A stretch of DNA of 64,000 nt from Ruoffia tabacinasalis (GTDB lineage: Bacteria; Bacillota; Bacilli; Lactobacillales; Aerococcaceae). Both the position numbers and the translations under genes were made by a program. Below, piece by piece: positions 60,100 to 64,000 of this stretch. Under the pieces are notes generated by a model. It saw only the letters and a list, made by a program, of their open reading frames with translations. It was not told the origin of the DNA and did not search any database. The DNA is taken from positions 1 to 64,000 of the forward strand of contig NZ_JBHSHQ010000046.1 of NCBI RefSeq assembly GCF_042652985.1, in the 5' to 3' direction. Each line of letters starts with the position of its first letter. The stretch's first letter is position 1.

Positions 60100-61269
60100 A
60101 TGAAACTAAGAAAAATGGGACTAACATTACTATCAATGCTTACTTTAGGGGCTAGCTTAACGCCTGCTATGTCCACTGCAAACGCACAAGAACAGGAACC
60201 AATTCGCATTGGTGCGAATTTAGAACTCTCTGGATACGGATCAGCTTATGGTGTACCAATCATCGATAATCTGACATTAGCTGCTGAAGAAATCAATGAA
60301 GCGGGCGGTTTATTAGGTGGCCGCATGATCGAAATTATTGGCTATGACAATACTTCGAACAAAACTGAAGCAACATCCATTGCGACACGCCTAGCCGGTG
60401 AAGATGTAGCAGCAGTTCTTGGCCCAGCAACATCAGATATGATTTATGCATCACGCCCTTCTGCCATTGAAAGCCAATTACCAACCATGTATCCCGTTGG
60501 AACTTCAGATGATTTGACCCTCGATGAGAACGGAGAAGTTATAAGTAATATCTTCCGTTTAGCTTTTACTTATTCTTTCCAAGGTAAAGCTGCTGCTAGA
60601 TATGCTATGGACGAATTAGGTGCAACAAACGCAGCAGTTATTACTGACCAATCCAATGATTATTCGGTTGGTTTAGCCGATCCTTTCAAAGCAGAGTTCG
60701 AAGCTTTAGGTGGGACAATTACTGAAGAACTCTTCTACAACGCTGGCGAGCAAGACTTTATGGGTCTATTGACTTCATTGGCTGCCCTTGATTTTGATGT
60801 TTTATATATACCTGGTTTCTTTAGTGAAGGTGGAATCATTGTTCGACAAGCGCGTGAAATGGGTCTAATGCAACCAATTCTAAGTGGACATGGCTTCGCA
60901 AGTGATACATTATTAGAAATTGCTGGCCCACAAAATGCCACAGAACTTTACATTACCTCTCACTTCCATACTGGTAGTGAAAACCCAGGCGCTCAAGAAT
61001 ATGTTGCGAAATTCGAAGAACGTTACGGTGAATCACCTGACACATTTGATGCTTTAAGTTATGACGCTGCCCACTTAATCTTCCAAGCTATTGAAGAAGC
61101 CGGAACAGATGACCCTGAAGCAATTCGCGAATCAATGGAAAATATTCAGTTTGAAGGAATCACTGGTGCATTCCAATATGATGAATACCATAATGCCGTA
61201 GAAACTGCCCCAATGTTACATTATATCGATGGAGAAGTAGCTGAAGTATTTGAAGTTGATGGGAACTAA
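60100..61269 (+). CDS. LivJ-like branched-chain amino acid binding protein (Val-attenuated copy)
   Basis: A 389-aa type I periplasmic-binding-fold protein of the LivJ/Peripla_BP_6 family. N-terminus after the signal peptide reads PIRIGANLELSGYGSAYG; LGPATSDMIYASRP and ITDQSNDYSVGLA are ligand-pocket stretches typical of LIV-binding proteins. Signal peptide MKLRKMGLTLLSMLTLG...STANAQEQ has an AxA-Q site and no Cys, so it should be secreted and not lipid-anchored. No livHMGF genes are nearby. It is monocistronic under the Val leader. Confidence 0.9.
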   Translation: MKLRKMGLTLLSMLTLGASLTPAMSTANAQEQEPIRIGANLELSGYGSAYGVPIIDNLTLAAEEINEAGGLLGGRMIEIIGYDNTSNKTEATSIATRLAGEDVAAVLGPATSDMIYASRPSAIESQLPTMYPVGTSDDLTLDENGEVISNIFRLAFTYSFQGKAAARYAMDELGATNAAVITDQSNDYSVGLADPFKAEFEALGGTITEELFYNAGEQDFMGLLTSLAALDFDVLYIPGFFSEGGIIVRQAREMGLMQPILSGHGFASDTLLEIAGPQNATELYITSHFHTGSENPGAQEYVAKFEERYGESPDTFDALSYDAAHLIFQAIEEAGTDDPEAIRESMENIQFEGITGAFQYDEYHNAVETAPMLHYIDGEVAEVFEVDGN

Positions 61270-61285
61270 TAAATAGACAGATAAA

Positions 61286-61316
61286 CAGAGCTTACTTCTA
61301 GTGAGTTCCGTTTTTT
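61286..61316 (+). terminator. Terminator of the first LivJ-like gene
   Basis: GAGCTTAC pairs with GTGAGTTC (with G-T pairs) around TTCTA, then CGTTTTTT. The paralogue ends in a better-paired version. Confidence 0.65.
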
Positions 61317-61359
61317 ATTGTCATAAAACTATAGCACGAATAAAATCCATTAATAATGC

Positions 61360-61388
61360 TTGCACATTTAAATTCCATGTGATATCTT
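61360..61388 (+). promoter_or_regulatory. Promoter of the Ile-leader / LivJ-like gene
   Basis: TTGCAC (61360-61365), 17-base spacer, TATCTT (61383-61388), the same as the upstream copy. Confidence 0.82.
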
Positions 61389-61430
61389 TGAATTACATTA
61401 GAAAACATTAAAATTTAAGGAGAAACTCCA

Positions 61431-61499
61431 ATGCTTCTGTTATCAAACATGAAATTAAATAACGCCATTATTATTATTATTAACGGCCTCAGGACTTAG
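61431..61499 (+). CDS. Leader peptide rich in isoleucine codons
   Basis: A 22-aa reading frame: MLLLSNMKLNNA, five consecutive Ile (ATT), NGLRT, then TAG. AAGGAG lies 8 bases upstream of the ATG. The flanks match the Val leader (LL-x-N-x-KLNN and RT-stop), while the centre has changed from Val to Ile. Like its partner it ends AGG ACT TAG, overlapping attenuator segment 1. Confidence 0.9.
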   Translation: MLLLSNMKLNNAIIIIINGLRT

Positions 61500-61616
61500 C
61501 TTATTCGAAAAAATCGAATAACTGCTCAGTCCTATTCATGTTTGAACACAGAATAGGAAAATCTTTTTAAAAGTCCTATTCTGTCCGAAAGATAGATTAG
61601 GGCTTTTTATTTTTTC
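61491..61616 (+). promoter_or_regulatory. Isoleucine attenuator with competing stems
   Basis: Segment 1 (AGGACT 61491-61496, TTATTCGA 61501-61508) pairs with segment 2 (TCGAATAA 61514-61521, AGTCCT 61528-61533). Segment 2 alternatively pairs TCCTATTC (61530-61537) with GAATAGGA (61551-61558). Segment 3 can pair 11 bases perfectly with segment 4 (ACAGAATAGGA 61548-61558 with TCCTATTCTGT 61574-61584). The terminator AAGTCCTATTCTGTC with GATAGATTAGGGCTT has one mismatch and two G-T pairs, then T5. The architecture matches the Val attenuator, with the terminator slightly weaker. Confidence 0.88.
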
Positions 61617-61646
61617 TATTGAATATTATAAAAGGGGATTATTATT

Positions 61647-62816
61647 ATGAAATTAAGAAAACTAGGTTTAACGTTACTTTCAATGCTTACTTTAGGGACA
61701 AGTTTAACACCTGCTATGACTATTGCACAGGCACAGGATCAAGAACCAATTCGCATTGGAGCAAATTTGGAACTGTCTGGTGTCGGATCAGCATACGCTG
61801 TACCAATGATGGATAATCTGACATTAGCTGCCGAGGAAGTTAATGAAGCGGGCGGTCTCTTAGGTGGTCGAATGGTCGAAATCGTAGAATACGATAACAC
61901 ATCGAATAAAGCAGAAGCAACTTCGATTGCGACTCGTTTAGCTAGTGAAGGTGTATCTGTAGTTTTTGGTCCTGCAACGTCTGACCTAGTTTACGCATCC
62001 CGTCCAACTGCGGTTGAAAGTCAGTTACCAACTATGTATCCCGTAGGAACAGCAGACGATTTAGCTTTAGATGAGAACGGTGAAGTTATCAGTAATATCT
62101 TCCGTTTAGCCTTTACTTATACATTCCAAGGAAACGCAGCTGCAAGGTTTGCGATGGACGAATTAGGCGCAACCAATGCAGTGGTTATTACTGACCAATC
62201 AAAAGACTATTCTGTTGGTTTAGCTGAGCCTTTCAAAGCAGAATTTGAAAATTTAGGCGGAACAGTTGTTGATGAAGTGTTCTATAATGATGGCGAGCAA
62301 GACTTTATGGGCTTACTCACTTCAATTGCTGCCCTTGATTTCGATGTCTTATATGTCCCCGCCTTCTTCAGTGAAGCTGGAATCATCGTTCGCCAAGCAC
62401 GTGAAATGGGTCTAATGCAACCAATTCTAAGTGGACATGGCTTCGCAAGTGATACTTTAACTGAAATTGCTGGCGCTCAAAACGCTACTGATCTTTACTT
62501 TACATCGCACTTCCATACAGGTAGTGACAATCCTGGTGCCCAAGAATACGTTGCGAAATTCGAAGAACGCTTCGGTCATGCACCCGATACATTCGACGCT
62601 TTAAGTTACGATGGCGCTCACTTAATCTTCCAAGCAATCGAAGAAGCAGGGTCAGATGATCCAACAGCGATCCGTGACGCGATGGAAAATATTCAATTCG
62701 AAGGCGTGACTGGATCATTCCAATACGATGACCTTCATAATGCCGTAAACTCCGCTCCTATGTTACATTTAGTAAATGGAGAAGTGACTGAGGAATATGT
62801 AGTGGATGGTAACTAA
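61647..62816 (+). CDS. LivJ-like branched-chain amino acid binding protein (Ile-attenuated copy)
   Basis: A 389-aa paralogue of the protein at 60.1 kb, same length and about 80% alike by eye. The signal peptide ends TIAQAQDQEP, again AxA-Q without Cys. Differences near the pocket include LELSGVGSAYAVPMMDN against LELSGYGSAYGVPIIDN, and FGPATSDLVYASRP against LGPATSDMIYASRP; these may change Val/Ile/Leu preference. Own promoter, Ile leader and terminator; no transporter genes adjoin. Confidence 0.9.
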   Translation: MKLRKLGLTLLSMLTLGTSLTPAMTIAQAQDQEPIRIGANLELSGVGSAYAVPMMDNLTLAAEEVNEAGGLLGGRMVEIVEYDNTSNKAEATSIATRLASEGVSVVFGPATSDLVYASRPTAVESQLPTMYPVGTADDLALDENGEVISNIFRLAFTYTFQGNAAARFAMDELGATNAVVITDQSKDYSVGLAEPFKAEFENLGGTVVDEVFYNDGEQDFMGLLTSIAALDFDVLYVPAFFSEAGIIVRQAREMGLMQPILSGHGFASDTLTEIAGAQNATDLYFTSHFHTGSDNPGAQEYVAKFEERFGHAPDTFDALSYDGAHLIFQAIEEAGSDDPTAIRDAMENIQFEGVTGSFQYDDLHNAVNSAPMLHLVNGEVTEEYVVDGN

Positions 62817-62828
62817 CATAACATACAA

Positions 62829-62863
62829 ACGGAGCTTACTTTATTGTAAGTTCCGTTTTTTTA
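62829..62863 (+). terminator. Terminator of the second LivJ-like gene
   Basis: ACGGAGCTTAC pairs with GTAAGTTCCGT (one G-T pair) around TTTATT, then T7. Confidence 0.92.
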
Positions 62864-62869
62864 ACGAAC

Positions 62870-62907
62870 CAAAAAAATAACCCTCACTCTTTATTAGAGT
62901 AAGGATT
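62870..62907 (-). terminator. Terminator of the tRNA-Leu gene
   Basis: On the minus strand AATCCTTACTCT pairs with AGAGTGAGGGTT (mismatch and G-T tolerated) and is followed by ATTTTTTT. Confidence 0.8.
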
Positions 62908-62929
62908 ATTTAAAACCGATATCTTATTA

Positions 62930-63015
62930 TGCCGAGGGCCGGAATCGAACCGGCACGGTAGTCACCCACCGCAGGATTTTAAGTCCTGTGCGTCTGCCAG
63001 TTCCGCCACCCCGGC
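62930..63015 (-). tRNA. tRNA-Leu (anticodon UAA)
   Basis: An 86-nt class II tRNA. The acceptor stem GCCGGGG pairs with CCTCGGC (one G-T), discriminator A. The anticodon stem-loop is AGGAC-TTAAAAT-CCT, giving UAA. A long variable arm (GCGGTGGGTGACTACC) and the T arm GCCGG-TTCGATT-CCGGC follow. CCA is not encoded. UUA/UUG leucine codons are its targets. Confidence 0.95.
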
Positions 63016-63143
63016 AATAAAAAAAGTGGTTGGTCGTGACAACGACAAACAGAAGTATACCATCTAATTATGTTATGTGTCAATACTATCTTCATAATTT
63101 TATTATAATAATATATTTCACTGAAATATTTACTAGTAAAGGT

Positions 63144-63149
63144 TATAAT
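63144..63149 (+). promoter_or_regulatory. -10 box of the ceo gene
   Basis: TATAAT; a weak -35 (CTGAAA at 63121-63126) lies 17 bases upstream. Confidence 0.5.
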
Positions 63150-63179
63150 AGATTGTAACAAGGACATTGGAGGGATTTT

Positions 63180-64000
63180 ATGAAATTAGGGATTTTAAAA
63201 CCCAGTAATGCTGGAGAAAAGAGACTTACACTACTACCAGAGCATATCGAAGGCTTAGAAAATGATATATTAATCGAAGCTGGCTTTGGTGAAAGTTTAG
63301 AAATTACTGATAAAGAATATAAAGATAAAGGCTGTACAATACTTTCACGTAAAGAGGTCTATGAGCAAGCAGATGCTCTTTACTCGATGAAAGGTATACC
63401 GGAAGAGGAATATGATTTATTACAAGATAACCAAATTATCATTGGCTGGATCCACCCACAAGGCAAAGGGAAAGCATTCATGGAAGGGATTGCAACTGAT
63501 AAACATTTAATCATCTTGAATATTGATAATACGCACCCTACCATTGCTTTTGAAGATAAGATTGAACCTATTCCGTTCATCCGAAGTAACTTTACTTACA
63601 AAAATAGTGTTACTGCAGGTTATGTAGGTACCATTCATTCAATGTTAAGTTACGGTAAGCTGTTTAGTTCGACAACGAATATCGCGATTCTTGGTTCGGG
63701 AAATGTATCCCAAGGTGCGATGAATGCCGCATCTAAACTCGGTGCCATTGATAATATTCGTATGTTCTACCGCAGCAATTTAGATGAGTTTTATAAATCA
63801 TATAGTGAATATGATGTAATCATTAACGGAATTTCGGTAACTGATCCAACAAATCATATGTTAACTTATGACCATGTTAAAAACATGAAAAAAGGAACAC
63901 TTGTCGTTGATTTAGCTGCTCAACCTGGTGAGGCCGTTGAATTCAGTAAAGAGACAACTTATGATGAACCATTACTTAAAGTAGACGATATCTTTGTCTA
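63180..64000 (+). CDS. ceo: N5-(carboxyethyl)ornithine synthase, partial
   Basis: The first 273 residues of an alanine-dehydrogenase-like enzyme; the gene runs off the window. It matches Lactococcus CEOS along its length: MKLGILKPSNAGEKRLTLLPEHI, ILIEAGFGESLEITDKEYKDKGC, IIIGWIHPQGKGKAFM, the NAD(P) fold IAILGSGNVSQGAMN, and VIINGI. CEOS joins pyruvate to the side-chain amino group of ornithine or lysine with NADPH. GGAGG precedes the ATG by 6 bases. The call is sound for the family; the amino-acid preference cannot be read. Confidence 0.85.
   Translation, partial: MKLGILKPSNAGEKRLTLLPEHIEGLENDILIEAGFGESLEITDKEYKDKGCTILSRKEVYEQADALYSMKGIPEEEYDLLQDNQIIIGWIHPQGKGKAFMEGIATDKHLIILNIDNTHPTIAFEDKIEPIPFIRSNFTYKNSVTAGYVGTIHSMLSYGKLFSSTTNIAILGSGNVSQGAMNAASKLGAIDNIRMFYRSNLDEFYKSYSEYDVIINGISVTDPTNHMLTYDHVKNMKKGTLVVDLAAQPGEAVEFSKETTYDEPLLKVDDIFV

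Noticed and set aside
61619..61816. 65-aa frame overlapping the start of the second LivJ-like gene
   Set aside because: Out of frame with the real gene, no ribosome site, and not conserved at the first copy.
62979..63167. 62-aa minus-strand frame
   Set aside because: It runs through the tRNA-Leu gene.

Overview
The window reads as the chromosome of a low-GC Gram-positive bacterium of the Lactobacillales type (Bacillota). The evidence is the strong AGGAGG-type ribosome sites, TTGACA-N17-TATAAT promoters, a T-box leader, a PyrR-type attenuator, RNA polymerase delta subunit (rpoE), zinc-free ribosomal protein paralogues, an EbsC/YbaK deacylase, and an N5-(carboxyethyl)ornithine synthase like that of Lactococcus. 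I cannot name the genus. Part of an ancestral Bacillus-like gene order survives on the minus strand (rpoE, pyrG, fbaA, murA, rho, rpmE), with other genes inserted between its members.

Layout. 0.1-12 kb: a DUF1576 membrane protein, LOG-family hydrolase, aromatic acid exporter, thioesterase, efp, an aminotransferase, a DUF4386 protein with a Crp/Fnr regulator, and the GcvH-like / zinc macrodomain / SirTM sirtuin operon of lipoylation-linked ADP-ribosylation. 12-18 kb: cysK-cysE, a hexameric tyrosine-coordinated haem protein (HTHP) homologue, rpmE2, a small glycine-zipper protein, GNAT, YdbC/PC4, EbsC and adenine deaminase. 18-31 kb: rho, murA, an orphan HEPN ribonuclease-like protein resembling the C-terminal part of Csm6, traX, fbaA, an unassigned structured RNA of about 205 nt, an MFS transporter, pyrFE behind a PyrR attenuator, pyrG behind a CTP-sensing GGGC leader, and rpoE. 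31-43.7 kb: lipL, an HD phosphohydrolase, an M20 hydrolase, four tandem MetQ-like binding proteins behind a T-box, an aminotransferase on a divergent overlapping promoter, and an Old Yellow Enzyme plus luciferase-like oxidoreductase pair. 43.9-59.6 kb: yebC, a nitroreductase, MATE, an esterase, a Zur-boxed zinc-sparing operon (rpmG, rpsN, small basic protein), a heterodimeric ABC exporter with a two-component system, and a self-regulated TetR-ABC operon. 59.6-64 kb: two paralogous LivJ-like binding-protein genes, tRNA-Leu and a partial ceo gene.

Most notable. Each LivJ-like gene has its own leader-peptide attenuator with the same RNA architecture. The first leader peptide carries a run of three Val codons and the second a run of five Ile codons, so the paralogues appear tuned to different branched-chain amino acids. 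All six extracellular binding proteins in the window lack a lipobox cysteine and none sits beside a permease or ATPase gene. Five unrelated intergenic tandem-repeat families share a nearly constant period of 40-42 bp, contain inverted repeats, and lie mostly between convergent genes.

All calls come from reading the sequence; family names rest on remembered motifs, not on database searches.
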